Numbered from the stretch's first letter, positions 1 to 7,956 are shown. The stretch is 54,700 nt of DNA from ZLKRG08 sp046091905 (GCA_046091905.1 JBJTCN010000064.1:1-54700), one strand, 5' to 3'. Made by a program: numbers and translations. Notes: a model not told the origin generated them from the letters alone.

Positions 1-1702
1 CCATAACTTTGTGAAGCTCTTCTTGTAGCAATGTGAAGCCAACTGCATCCGCTGGCACAATCGCTTCAGAGTCATCAATCAAATCACCGAACTCAGAGTC
101 TCCGTCTTCGACTAGTGGGGTGTGAAGTGAAATCGGTTCACGACCATATTTCTGAACTTCAACTACCTTTTCAGGTGTCATATCCAGCTCTTTTGCAAGC
201 TCTTCTGGCGTCGGTTCGCGACCTAGATCTTGCAACATCTGGCGTTGTACACGTGCAAGTTTGTTGATGACTTCAACCATGTGCACTGGAATACGAATGG
301 TGCGTGCCTGGTCTGCCATCGCGCGAGTAATCGCCTGGCGAATCCACCAGGTAGCATAGGTAGAGAACTTGTAACCCTTTGTGTAGTCGAACTTCTCAAC
401 TGCACGGATCAAACCAAGGTTTCCTTCTTGAATAAGATCAAGAAATAACATACCGCGACCGGTGTACCGCTTTGCAAGCGAAACCACCAGACGAAGATTT
501 GCCTCAAGTAAGTGGTTCTTTGCACGACGACCATCTTCAGCGATCCACTCAAGATCGCGCTTTAACTTCTTCTCTAACTTCTTCTCATTAGCTAATTTCT
601 CTTCAGCAAAGAGACCAGCTTCGACGCGAGTTGCCAGCTCCACTTCTAGTTCTGCATTTAGCAGCGCTACTCGACCAATCTGCTTTAGATAATCCTTTAC
701 TGGGTCCGCGGTCGCGCCAGCAGTTAGCACTGTCTGCTCAGGTGGCAGCTGCTTCATCTCAGTTTGGATTAAACGCTTGGTGTCATCGATGATGGTGTGA
801 ATTGATTTGAATTCTTTTATCGGTGTGGCATTAATTGAATCAATTAGCGCTTTGGCACCGCGTTCAGTTAAATCAATTGAGGTAACCATCAGCTCTAACT
901 GCTTTGCAGTTAGAGCACGAGAATCTGCTTTATTTGCGCTCTTTGAAGGATCATTCTCTTTAGCGCGAATCGCCTCATCAAGAAGATGAACTGCAGCTAA
1001 ACGGCCGCGAAGCTTGGCGCGTTCTGAGCGACCCTGCTCCTCTTCCTTCTCTTCGTCAGAATCGCGAAGTACAAAGGTGCCTTCACCATCGTCAACTTCC
1101 TCATCAGATAAAGTGATGACGCGAGTCTCATCTTTAACTCCTTCTTTTGCTTCATCAATATTATCGATATTTAAATCAAGATCTTCTTCTTCAACTAACT
1201 CAACCTCTTCGCCATCAATTATTACCGTCTTTGTCACGGCCTTATCAGAAGTGGTTGCCGAGTTTGCAACCAATGGAACCTGCTTTGGTGCAACTAACGC
1301 TTTCTCAGAATTTTTAAGCATTCGATAAGGAGAACCGAGTCCAGCCTTCTTCAACTTCTCGGTAACTTTAGGTACTGATACTTCTAGCGCTTTCGCTTCG
1401 TCAACTAACTCTTTATCAGCCTTCTTTGGAATGCGATTTAAAGAGGTAACTCCGCGAGATTCCAATTCCGCTAAAACATGCTTCTGGCGTTCTACTAAGT
1501 CTCGAGCATCGAGGATCTGCTTTACATCTGCGGCAGTTAATTCCTTCTTTAGCGGAATCTTTACCTCGGCCTTTTTGGTAGCTGCCTTTTTACCAGGTTT
1601 AACTGGCTTAGCAGGTGTCTTCTTAGCTGCTGCCTTCTTTACAAGTTTAGCTTTCTTAGCTGCTTTAGCAGGTGCCTTCTTTTTAGGCGCGCGAGTAACC
1701 AC
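1..1702 (-). CDS. sigA: Principal RNA polymerase sigma factor, sigma-70 family (3' end cut by window edge)
   Basis: This is the housekeeping sigma factor that directs RNA polymerase to promoters. It starts with GTG at 1702, preceded by AAAGGA about 7 bases upstream, and runs off the left edge after 567 codons, so region 4.2 is missing. The N terminus is Lys/Ala-rich, followed by an acidic stretch. Region 1.2 is the ATADPVKDYLKQIG segment. Region 2 has RLVVSLAKRYTGRGM, DLIQEGNLGLIRAVEKFDY and YATWWIRQAITRA, and region 3 begins IRIPVHMVEVINKLAR. About 110 residues (roughly 720-1050) separate the acidic stretch from region 1.2, which seems longer than in familiar actinobacterial SigA proteins. 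Intergenic sequence 1703-1817 must hold its promoter, but I could not pick one with confidence. The identification as the primary sigma rests on the exact region 2 motifs. Confidence 0.95.
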   Translation of the reverse strand, partial: MVTRAPKKKAPAKAAKKAKLVKKAAAKKTPAKPVKPGKKAATKKAEVKIPLKKELTAADVKQILDARDLVERQKHVLAELESRGVTSLNRIPKKADKELVDEAKALEVSVPKVTEKLKKAGLGSPYRMLKNSEKALVAPKQVPLVANSATTSDKAVTKTVIIDGEEVELVEEEDLDLNIDNIDEAKEGVKDETRVITLSDEEVDDGEGTFVLRDSDEEKEEEQGRSERAKLRGRLAAVHLLDEAIRAKENDPSKSANKADSRALTAKQLELMVTSIDLTERGAKALIDSINATPIKEFKSIHTIIDDTKRLIQTEMKQLPPEQTVLTAGATADPVKDYLKQIGRVALLNAELEVELATRVEAGLFAEEKLANEKKLEKKLKRDLEWIAEDGRRAKNHLLEANLRLVVSLAKRYTGRGMLFLDLIQEGNLGLIRAVEKFDYTKGYKFSTYATWWIRQAITRAMADQARTIRIPVHMVEVINKLARVQRQMLQDLGREPTPEELAKELDMTPEKVVEVQKYGREPISLHTPLVEDGDSEFGDLIDDSEAIVPADAVGFTLLQEELHKVM

Positions 1703-1817
1703 AAATAATCCTTTTGATTGTTTTTTAAATAACTGCAACTGTTCTTATCTGCCGTTAGGGGTATGGCAGCGAGCGATTGCGATTGCGTAATTGTATCGGT
1801 CGTTCTCAGGAATCCAC

Positions 1818-1900
1818 AAAAACCTCTCCGTAAAAAGCAGGTTTCGAGACTGAAAAGCAACTACACAGTCTCTGCAACCTCTTTTTACTGCGAGGTTTTT
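1818..1900 (-). terminator. Long imperfect hairpin terminator after metX
   Basis: Directly after the metX stop lies an 83-base inverted repeat with about 29 paired positions. Going inward, the arms match as AAAAACCTC/GAGGTTTTT, GTAAAAAG/CTTTTTAC, AGGTT/AACCT and GAGACTG/CAGTCTC, with small internal loops and a 13-base terminal loop. On the minus strand it ends in a T run, as expected for a factor-independent terminator of metX. The flanking A and T runs would let it work in both directions. Confidence 0.75.
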
Positions 1901-2995
1901 CTAATGCCGGTGCTCGCCCTCAGCGTGTTCGATGGCGTGGCGCAAGAGCTCTCCCATGGCTTCAGATTCGACTAGAAATCCATCATGACCAAAGGGCGAG
2001 GAGAGCATCTCCAGCTTGGAACCAGGCGTTAACTCCGCCAATTCGCTCTGTAGGCGCGGCGGGAAGAGTCGATCGGTATCTATAGAGACCACCATTACCG
2101 GAACTTTGATGGTGGCAAGTGCCGCAGCTACCCCGCCGCGATCACGACCAATATCATGGCTATTCATCGCTTCACCCAAAATGATGTAGGTATTCGCATC
2201 AAAACGCAAAGCTAACTTCTCTGCCTGATGGTCTAAATAAGACTCCACTGCATATCGGCCAGTGTCATCGCCTTGCAGCTCGCGACCAAATCTCATATCC
2301 ATCTCAATCTCAGTTCGAAAGGTCAGATGCGCAATTCGACGTGCAATGCCCATGCCAACTTCTGGGCCAATCTGGTTGTAGTAATAATCTCCGTTATTAA
2401 AGTTGGGATCGGCTTTAATTGCATGAACTTGAGTTGAGACCGATCCAATCTGATCACCAGTTGCCACGGCAGAGCTACCAATAGTGCAGATGCCACCTAT
2501 GCGATCTGGAAATTGAACTGCCCATTCCAAGGAGCGCATGCCACCTAATGAAGGACCGCAGGAAAGTACATATTTATTTATTCCAAGTGCATTGGTAAAT
2601 GCCACTTCGGCTGCCACCATGTCGCGAATTGTTAAAGATGGAAATCTAGAACCATAAAATGTTCCATCTGGGTGCTTTGATGCCGGGCCGGTAGAACCTT
2701 GGCAACCACCAATGACATTTGGACAAACTACAAAATATTTATTGGTATCTAATGGTTTACCTGGACCAACTTGATTTGGCCACCAGCTTTCGATATCAGA
2801 CCAACCAGTCCAGGCATGATTTACTAAAATCGCATTATCTTTAGCTGCATTTAATTTGCCGTAACTTTGGTATGCAATTACAACCTCTGAAAGTACATCG
2901 CCAGATTCCAGGGCAATATCGCCGACCTTGATGAATTTACGATCACCTGGATCTTCACCATCAAGCCACGCACCGGTTACGTGTGGAATAGGCAA
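1901..2995 (-). CDS. metX: Homoserine O-acyltransferase (probably acetyltransferase), MetX family
   Basis: It acylates the hydroxyl of L-homoserine from an acyl-CoA, the first committed step of methionine synthesis, in the cytoplasm. The 364-residue alpha/beta-hydrolase fold has the nucleophile in CGPSLGG (Ser about 149), an Asp in VSIDTDRLFPP (about 305) and a His in FGHDGF (about 337), the family triad. The start is TTG at 2995, chosen because GGGAG (3003-3007) lies 7 bases upstream and the reading begins MPIPHVTG. Acetyl-CoA is the usual donor in Actinobacteria, but succinyl-CoA cannot be excluded from sequence alone. It is a single-gene unit, with a SAM-IV riboswitch in its leader and a long hairpin directly after the stop, so expression should fall when S-adenosylmethionine is plentiful. 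Confidence 0.92.
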   Translation of the reverse strand: MPIPHVTGAWLDGEDPGDRKFIKVGDIALESGDVLSEVVIAYQSYGKLNAAKDNAILVNHAWTGWSDIESWWPNQVGPGKPLDTNKYFVVCPNVIGGCQGSTGPASKHPDGTFYGSRFPSLTIRDMVAAEVAFTNALGINKYVLSCGPSLGGMRSLEWAVQFPDRIGGICTIGSSAVATGDQIGSVSTQVHAIKADPNFNNGDYYYNQIGPEVGMGIARRIAHLTFRTEIEMDMRFGRELQGDDTGRYAVESYLDHQAEKLALRFDANTYIILGEAMNSHDIGRDRGGVAAALATIKVPVMVVSIDTDRLFPPRLQSELAELTPGSKLEMLSSPFGHDGFLVESEAMGELLRHAIEHAEGEHRH

Positions 2996-3017
2996 TTAAT
3001 AACTCCCGTCGTACTTA

Positions 3018-3123
3018 CTTAAAACCGCTCTGGTCTTAAGTCTGGTCGTCACCCGGAGCACCCCACTAACGACTAGAGGGTTGCCACCCAACGAGCCGGG
3101 GCTTGAAGTTGGAATTCGTGACC
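3018..3123 (-). promoter_or_regulatory. SAM-IV riboswitch in the metX leader
   Basis: On the minus strand the leader reads GGTCACGA, then CAAGCCCCGGCTCGTTGG, TGGCAACCCTC, TGGGGTGCTCCGGGTGA and closes with CGACC. These are the conserved blocks of the actinobacterial SAM-IV aptamer, with the closing helix GGTC/GACC between 3120-3123 and 3044-3047. A further hairpin, CTTAAGACC/GGTTTTAAG (3018-3040), sits at the 3' side where the SAM-IV family has its P5 element. The metX ribosome binding site at 3003-3007 follows at once, so control of translation start by SAM is the likely mechanism. Confidence 0.88.
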
Positions 3124-3138
3124 TAGTTGGAAAGTTTA

Positions 3139-3879
3139 TTACAAACGGCCCGCTTCTTGAACACGTCGCAAAAACTCTTTGGTTTCGGCCATTTTAGGCG
3201 CTGAAATCAGATTTGAATCTCCGCTTTCAAGAATTCTCCCTTGGTATAAGAAACAAACTTGATCTGCCACTTGTTTGGCAAAACCCATCTCATGAGTTGC
3301 CATCACAATCGTTACCCCCTCATTTTTCAATTCACGCACAGTTTCAAGTACCTCATTTATCAAAACCGGATCTAACGCCGAGGTAATTTCATCTAGCAAT
3401 AACAGCTTTGGCTTCATCGCCATGGCTCTAATAATTGCAACTCTCTGCTGTTGGCCTCCAGATAATCGATCCGGATATTCATCTCTCTTCGCAATTAAAT
3501 CAAATTTCTTTAGTAACTCTTCCGCTTCATAATTCGCTTGCTCCAATTTCATGCCATGGACCAAAACCGGGGCAAGAGTGATGTTTTGCAAAACTGTCTT
3601 ATGAGGAAATAAATTAAAGGACTGAAATACCATTCCCAATTTACGTCTTACTTTATCTGGATCAGTATCCACGGCAGAGATATCTTGACCATCGAAAAAT
3701 ATTTGTCCGTCATCAATTAGTTCCAGCAAATTTATGGCTCTAAGCAATGTGGATTTGCCACTTCCCGATGCTCCAATAAATGCGGTTACTGAATTTTCTG
3801 GGACTTGGAATGTTAAGTCGTTTAAGACGGTCAATGCGCCAAAACTCTTGCGGATACTTCTAACTTCTAAAAGAGTCAT
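3139..3879 (-). CDS. Polar amino acid ABC transporter, ATP-binding protein
   Basis: This is the ATPase of a PAAT-family amino acid importer (GlnQ/HisP type). The ATG at 3879 is used because it overlaps the permease stop as ATGA; a longer frame to 3960 exists, but it only runs back into the permease gene. The roughly 246-residue protein shows Walker A GASGSGKST (about 36-44), Q-loop in GMVFQSFNLFPH, signature LSGGQQQR, Walker B LLLLDE followed by SALDP, and the switch histidine in MATHEMGFA. It is the last gene of the order binding protein - permease - ATPase. The specific amino acid cannot be read from sequence. It ends 16 bases before the metX riboswitch, and no clear terminator was seen. 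Confidence 0.93.
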   Translation of the reverse strand: MTLLEVRSIRKSFGALTVLNDLTFQVPENSVTAFIGASGSGKSTLLRAINLLELIDDGQIFFDGQDISAVDTDPDKVRRKLGMVFQSFNLFPHKTVLQNITLAPVLVHGMKLEQANYEAEELLKKFDLIAKRDEYPDRLSGGQQQRVAIIRAMAMKPKLLLLDEITSALDPVLINEVLETVRELKNEGVTIVMATHEMGFAKQVADQVCFLYQGRILESGDSNLISAPKMAETKEFLRRVQEAGRL

Positions 3880-4763
3880 GCTTGCCCCTGAGCATTTTGT
3901 GCATCCATACTTCTGCGAAGCATTCGATCTGTGTATCTGGTCAATGGAATAGTCACGCAAAGAAAGAGTACTGCGGCAGTTATATAAGGTGAATAATTGA
4001 AGGTTCGAGAAGTTTCTATTTGTGCTGCCCTCACCGCATCAGTAACTCCTAATATAGAAACCAATCCCGTATCTTTTATCAGCGCGACTAGATCATTTAA
4101 TAATGGCGGGGTGACTCTTTTAATAGCTTGAGGCAAAATCACGTGACGCAAGGTTTGACTAGAGTTCAAGCCTAAAGTTCTGGCTGCTGCCTTTTGTGAT
4201 GGGTGCACACTTAGGATTCCGCTTCGAAGAACTTCGGCCACATATGCTGAATAAGTAATTACCACCGCAATAGTTCCAAGAATCAAGACATTAGAGGTAA
4301 GTCCTTTGATTGACAAAGCTGGCACTCCGAACCCCACCAACAAAATTACCAATATGAGTGGGATGGATCGGAAGATATCTACGTAAGCAGTCGCTAAGAA
4401 TCTGATTGGCGCTAGTGCAGCTGATTTTGAAGTGCGAATTAAGGCGATTGTTAGTGCGATTACACCTACTGAAATAGATGCAATGATGGTGAGCAGAATA
4501 TTTGTGGTAAAGCCCAGTAAAACTTTGGGAAAGACTTCTACGCCATATGCCCAATCAAAAAATGTATTTCGAAGTGTCTTAAAACCCGGTGAGAGCACCA
4601 CGATTGCTAATAACCCACCGATAATTAGAAGGCTAGAAATAGCTGCAATCAATTGGCTCTTACGATTTCGCTTCTTTCTAGCTAACTGTCTCTGGACTTC
4701 AATTTCACTAACTGGAAAAGAAGAGAGGGCGCTTGATGACAAGCGCCCTCTGCCTTTGAACAT
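3876..4763 (-). CDS. Polar amino acid ABC transporter, permease
   Basis: This is the membrane subunit (HisM/GlnP type), with a charged N-terminal tail of about 37 residues, a first membrane span at LIAAISSLLIIGGLLAIVV and several more. The EAA-type loop contacting the ATPase lies around AARTLGLNSSQTLRHVILPQA. ATG at 4763 lacks a ribosome binding site but has TAAAGT 6 bases upstream, which fits leaderless expression. An 11-bp perfect hairpin (4724-4751) sits inside codons 5-14, so a later start cannot be excluded; the nearest in-frame candidate is a TTG at the first membrane span. The 3' end overlaps the ATPase gene by 4 bases, implying coupled translation. Confidence 0.9.
   Translation of the reverse strand: MFKGRGRLSSSALSSFPVSEIEVQRQLARKKRNRKSQLIAAISSLLIIGGLLAIVVLSPGFKTLRNTFFDWAYGVEVFPKVLLGFTTNILLTIIASISVGVIALTIALIRTSKSAALAPIRFLATAYVDIFRSIPLILVILLVGFGVPALSIKGLTSNVLILGTIAVVITYSAYVAEVLRSGILSVHPSQKAAARTLGLNSSQTLRHVILPQAIKRVTPPLLNDLVALIKDTGLVSILGVTDAVRAAQIETSRTFNYSPYITAAVLFLCVTIPLTRYTDRMLRRSMDAQNAQGQA
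4724..4751 (-). terminator. Hairpin between binding protein and permease genes (terminator or attenuator)
   Basis: AGAGGGCGCTT and its exact complement AAGCGCCCTCT are separated by 6 bases and, on the minus strand, followed by CTTCTTTTCC. The hairpin is GC-rich in an AT-rich neighbourhood and lies 32 bases after the binding-protein stop, but inside the annotated start of the permease. It probably ends most binding-protein transcripts, giving more binding protein than permease. Confidence 0.6.
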
Positions 4764-4769
4764 ATAGAT

Positions 4770-4775
4770 ACTTTA
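4770..4775 (-). promoter_or_regulatory. Leaderless-type -10 box of permease gene
   Basis: TAAAGT stands 6 bases before ATG 4763, and no Shine-Dalgarno sequence is present. This matches the TANNNT pattern seen before many other starts in the window. Confidence 0.45.
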
Positions 4776-4782
4776 ATTGAAA

Positions 4783-5613
4783 TTAACCAAGAACAGGTGC
4801 TCCTGCTGTTGCGCCAAGCCACTTCTCGGTTATTGCTGCCAGCGATCCGTTATCGGTGATTGCCTTTACAGCTTTGTTTACGCAAGCGGTAATTGGACTA
4901 TCTTTCTTTAGTAGAAGCCCAAATCCTGAATCTGCCTGATCACTTCCAGCAATTTGACCAACAATTAGGCCATTAGGTACTTCAACTGCAGAGAGATAGA
5001 AACCGGTAGGAAGATCGACTACCAAGCCATCAATCTGCTTGTTCTTAAGTGCAGTAACACCTGCTGCATTGTCATTGAATACCTGAGCTTTTAATTTCAA
5101 TGTATTTTCAATGACATCAAGCGAAGTTGTAGCTACTGCCGCACCAAGTTTGGCATTTGCTAAATCTGCTATCGACTTAGCGTCTGCAATTTTACTTCCC
5201 TTGAAGGAGACAATTACTTGGGTAGATTTGTAATAAGGCTCAGAGAAATCTACGGCCTTCTTGCGATCTTCAGTGATAGAGAACTGCTGAAGATTAAAAT
5301 CAAATTTCTTATCACCTGGAGTGATTGCAGAATCAAAAGTGGTACGAATCCACTTCACTGCATCTCCTTCATAACCAAGTTCTTTAGCAACCGCTAACGC
5401 GACCGCTGCTTCAAAACCTTCGCCAGACTCCGGCTTATCATCGATGACCCATGGGTAATAAGCAGGCTCACCTGTTGCAATAGTTAATACGCCATCTGTT
5501 ACGGTGCTTAACTTGCCCGGTTCGCAAGAATTTGCATCGCTTGCCGAGTTTGAACTACATGCAGTTAGAACAATTGCTGCAAGTAGAAGTGGTAGAAATT
5601 TAAGTCTCTTCAT
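4783..5613 (-). CDS. Polar amino acid ABC transporter, substrate-binding lipoprotein
   Basis: This extracellular solute-binding protein (family 3, SBP_bac_3 fold) captures the amino acid for the permease and ATPase downstream. ATG at 5613 is chosen over the longer frame because AAAGG precedes it at normal spacing and the protein then begins with a lipoprotein signal: Lys/Arg, hydrophobic core LPLLLAAIVL, lipobox LTAC. Mature positions show the family pattern: LTIATGEPAYYPW, EGFEAAVALAVAKELGYE, FNLQQFSITEDRKKAVDFS and the second lobe with LGAAVATTS. The C-terminal TACVNKAVKAITDNG is also typical. The lipid anchor fits a monoderm cell. It is first in a three-gene transporter operon. Confidence 0.93.
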   Translation of the reverse strand: MKRLKFLPLLLAAIVLTACSSNSASDANSCEPGKLSTVTDGVLTIATGEPAYYPWVIDDKPESGEGFEAAVALAVAKELGYEGDAVKWIRTTFDSAITPGDKKFDFNLQQFSITEDRKKAVDFSEPYYKSTQVIVSFKGSKIADAKSIADLANAKLGAAVATTSLDVIENTLKLKAQVFNDNAAGVTALKNKQIDGLVVDLPTGFYLSAVEVPNGLIVGQIAGSDQADSGFGLLLKKDSPITACVNKAVKAITDNGSLAAITEKWLGATAGAPVLG

Positions 5614-5660
5614 CTTTAGCCTTTCGGGCGGTTGGTTATTTGCGAAGATTAGCGCGTCAA

Positions 5661-5700
5661 ATAAAAAGAAGCCATATGCAAATTTCTTGCAAATGGCCTC
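5661..5700 (-). terminator. Terminator of the DUF4192 gene
   Basis: On the minus strand GAGGCCAT-TTGCAA and TTGCA-ATGGCTTC form a hairpin with a single internal mismatch and a short GAAAT-type loop, followed by TTTTTAT. It lies 19 bases after the DUF4192 stop and before the binding-protein gene. Confidence 0.8.
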
Positions 5701-5718
5701 TTTGCTTGGAGCCAAAAA

Positions 5719-6711
5719 TCAACCAAATATGGTCTTGGTAACCCTTGGATGGAGCTCGGATCGCAATTGTGCAAAGCCAGATGGCGGCCAGCCACTACTG
5801 AAAACGCGGCGCAGCAATCTAGATAATGAATATTCAGGTTCATCTTCGATTGCTCTATTCAAAGCCCGATGCGCTAGCGCACCTTCGCCATTTTCATAGG
5901 CAATCGCCGCAAAGAGCGAGGCGACCGGCGCTACAAATTTAGGTGGCGCAATTCGTAAAAGATCTCGCCACATCGCCCAATAAGCATTTAACGTTTGAAC
6001 GCTATGGCAACCAAGTGCAAAATCTCTAACTTGCACATCGGCTAAGCGCCCCAAGACTCTGGCGATTAAATCGTAATCTTTACAGAAGCCTTGTTGCATA
6101 TAGAAATTAGCCAGTAAGAGCACCGACTCTGCCCCATCGCGTTGTAATTCATTTAAATTATTGGCTTCAGGTTCGATACGAAAACCGACTACTTGCGCAT
6201 TCCAATTGATATCTCTAGCAAAAATAGTTGGCGCAATCGAATGGGTCAGACCTTCAGAATCTAAAAAGGGTAAAACTTTGCCATTTGCTACTTGTTCGGC
6301 AGTTATTCGTGAATTATGGAAATCTTCGATTGGATTGCCCTCTGGTGGACAGCAGCTTTCATCGCTACAGATCATTGACTTCCAGCGACCATTTCTAATT
6401 AACATTAATTCGCGAATCGGAATATCTAGCGCCGCTACAGCATCAGCAGCGTTTCGTAATACTTCTGGGCCTAAATCGCAGTCAGCTGGTTCATAAGCGA
6501 CTAACAGCGTGCCTTCTGCGTGGTCTCGCTTTAAGTGAGCAGCCAATAATTGATATGCGCCTTCTGGTGGATTGATTGGAAAATCAACGCGCATCGCCAT
6601 TTCTAAAGAGTCAGATTTAACAGAGATTAAAACTAAGGAATCTGTTGGATGGTAGCCAATTAAAAATGGCACCGCAGCGAGTAAATCATGTGGTGTTTTA
6701 ACAGTTGTCAT
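5719..6711 (-). CDS. DUF4192 domain protein
   Basis: This roughly 330-residue cytoplasmic protein belongs to an actinobacterial family of unknown function. The start MTTVKTPHDLLAAVPFLIGY at ATG 6711 gives the typical N terminus (a DLLAAVPFLIGYHPTDSLVLI-like block is the family hallmark); the longer frame to 6777 overlaps the upstream gene and adds nothing family-like. A second conserved part, VQVRDFALGCH, lies past the middle. The C-terminal half (APVASLFAAIAYENGEGALAHRALNRA) reads as helical, TPR-like sequence, which is also usual for this family. It has no signal peptide or membrane span. It follows the PKD-like gene by 37 bases and ends in a clear terminator. No function is claimed. Confidence 0.85.
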   Translation of the reverse strand: MTTVKTPHDLLAAVPFLIGYHPTDSLVLISVKSDSLEMAMRVDFPINPPEGAYQLLAAHLKRDHAEGTLLVAYEPADCDLGPEVLRNAADAVAALDIPIRELMLIRNGRWKSMICSDESCCPPEGNPIEDFHNSRITAEQVANGKVLPFLDSEGLTHSIAPTIFARDINWNAQVVGFRIEPEANNLNELQRDGAESVLLLANFYMQQGFCKDYDLIARVLGRLADVQVRDFALGCHSVQTLNAYWAMWRDLLRIAPPKFVAPVASLFAAIAYENGEGALAHRALNRAIEDEPEYSLSRLLRRVFSSGWPPSGFAQLRSELHPRVTKTIFG

Positions 6712-6748
6712 AGTGGCTAATGCTTCTAAATTGCGCTGACAAAAGTTT

Positions 6749-7420
6749 TTACTTACCCACAAACTTAGTACCGGCACCTACTACTTTTACATCTACGCCG
6801 GTGTTCTGATTAATGCTGCCATTGATAGGAAATTCGACGCCATCCACAGTAAAACTGCCATCCCAAATCGTTTTGACTAAAACTGTGTATGTACCCGGCA
6901 CCAGATAGGAATGGGAAATTTCGGTTGATGGATATGGCTTTCCTACTTTATTGGTGATTAAAGCAGTGCCGTCTCCAAATGACCAGAGCGATTTGGGTTT
7001 TAAATTTACACTTACGGTTTGGCCCAAAATCTTAAAATCTTTATTGAAAAAGGTGGGTAGATCGCTCCAAAAAATCACGGGAACTCGCGTCAAGACTTTT
7101 CCTTCTGGCTGATAGGCCACTTGCAGAGTTGGTAGTGATTGCAGAATTTTGTCCGCTAAAGATTTGCCACTGGTTCTGGGTTTAGGGGTGCTGGTTCTAG
7201 GTTTGTAGACATATTTTTTGGTAGCCGTTGGTCTAGGTTTTGGTGCGCTAGTCGTTGCGATTCTGGGGCTTGCAGAGGCCGTAGCGCCATTTTTCTTACC
7301 TTCTATAACTAATTGGCCATTTTCGGTGTAGACATTTATACAGACTTTGTCGGTGCACTCTGCATGTGCCGTAGTTACTGGTATCAATGTTAGAAATAGG
7401 ATTAATAAAAATTTACGCAT
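6749..7420 (-). CDS. Secreted protein with Pro/Thr-rich linker and PKD-like domain
   Basis: This is a 223-residue exported protein of unknown role. The N terminus is a Sec signal peptide (Arg-Lys, hydrophobic FLLILFLTLIPV, cleavage after AHA). Next comes a small segment with two cysteines (ECTDKVC), then a Pro/Thr/Lys-rich linker (about 50-85). The C-terminal domain has the PKD/Ig-like hallmarks WSFGDG, then SYLVPGTYTVLVKT, suggesting binding or structural duty at the cell surface. There is no LPXTG signal or lipobox. The start ATG lacks a ribosome binding site but has TAATTT 6 bases upstream. Confidence 0.75.
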   Translation of the reverse strand: MRKFLLILFLTLIPVTTAHAECTDKVCINVYTENGQLVIEGKKNGATASASPRIATTSAPKPRPTATKKYVYKPRTSTPKPRTSGKSLADKILQSLPTLQVAYQPEGKVLTRVPVIFWSDLPTFFNKDFKILGQTVSVNLKPKSLWSFGDGTALITNKVGKPYPSTEISHSYLVPGTYTVLVKTIWDGSFTVDGVEFPINGSINQNTGVDVKVVGAGTKFVGK

Positions 7421-7426
7421 GGCTTT

Positions 7427-7432
7427 AAATTA
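7427..7432 (-). promoter_or_regulatory. Leaderless-type -10 box of PKD-like gene
   Basis: TAATTT lies 6 bases before ATG 7420, and no Shine-Dalgarno sequence is seen. The shared 62-base gap with the divergent Nudix gene carries one such box for each gene. Confidence 0.5.
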
Positions 7433-7470
7433 GAGAGTTTGTAAAGGTTAGGGATTGTGCTATCCACAGC

Positions 7471-7476
7471 TATCTT
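7471..7476 (+). promoter_or_regulatory. Leaderless-type -10 box of Nudix gene
   Basis: TATCTT lies 6 bases before ATG 7483, with no Shine-Dalgarno sequence in the preceding 25 bases. Confidence 0.5.
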
Positions 7477-7482
7477 TGCCTT

Positions 7483-7956
7483 ATGGCTTCGCGCGATGGT
7501 GACGGATGGGTGGAATGTCGCTGCGGCGGAAAACATTGGGGTTTAAATGGCGCTGCTGGATTGCTGCTAATTCGCGATGGCAAGATCATGATGCAACATC
7601 GCGCCCCTTGGGTTCATAACGGCGATACCTGGGGCCTACCCGGCGGCGCTCGAGATTCACATGAGAGCGTCCCTGAAGCTGCAATCCGAGAAAGTGTTGA
7701 AGAGACCGGAATCAATGCCGAACATGTTGAAGTCGTACAACTTTTCTCAGATGACCATGTTGATTGGCGTTATGACACTGTGATTGCGAAAGCGCATGGC
7801 AATTTACAGACTGCCAATTGGAATACCGAAACACACGATATTGGTTGGTTTGAAATTACTGAGATTGAGAACTTGGATTTGCATCCAAGTTTTGCCAAAA
7901 CTTGGCCTAATCTTAAGAATCTAGTTTTTCAGCTAATCGCTTCAGAGAATCTCTGA
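7483..7956 (+). CDS. Nudix hydrolase
   Basis: This 157-residue protein hydrolyses nucleoside diphosphates linked to another moiety, acting as a housecleaning or sanitation enzyme. The complete Nudix box is present: LPGGARDSHESVPEAAIRES followed by VEETGI (about 50-75), giving the G-x5-E-x7-REUxEExGU pattern that binds divalent metal. An unusual N terminus, with CRCGGKHWGLNGAAGLLL, resembles actinobacterial members that begin with a Cys-x-Cys and GRxHWG-like motif. The substrate is not predictable. Its 3' end overlaps the convergent dinG-like gene by 44 bases. Confidence 0.88.
   Translation: MASRDGDGWVECRCGGKHWGLNGAAGLLLIRDGKIMMQHRAPWVHNGDTWGLPGGARDSHESVPEAAIRESVEETGINAEHVEVVQLFSDDHVDWRYDTVIAKAHGNLQTANWNTETHDIGWFEITEIENLDLHPSFAKTWPNLKNLVFQLIASENL

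Noticed and set aside
1639..1860. 73-codon minus-strand frame across the sigA start
   Set aside because: It overlaps the sigA N terminus in another frame, with no homology or ribosome binding site.
3880..3960. Longer start for the amino acid ABC ATPase
   Set aside because: The added residues are the permease gene read in another frame; the ATGA overlap at 3876-3879 gives the family start.
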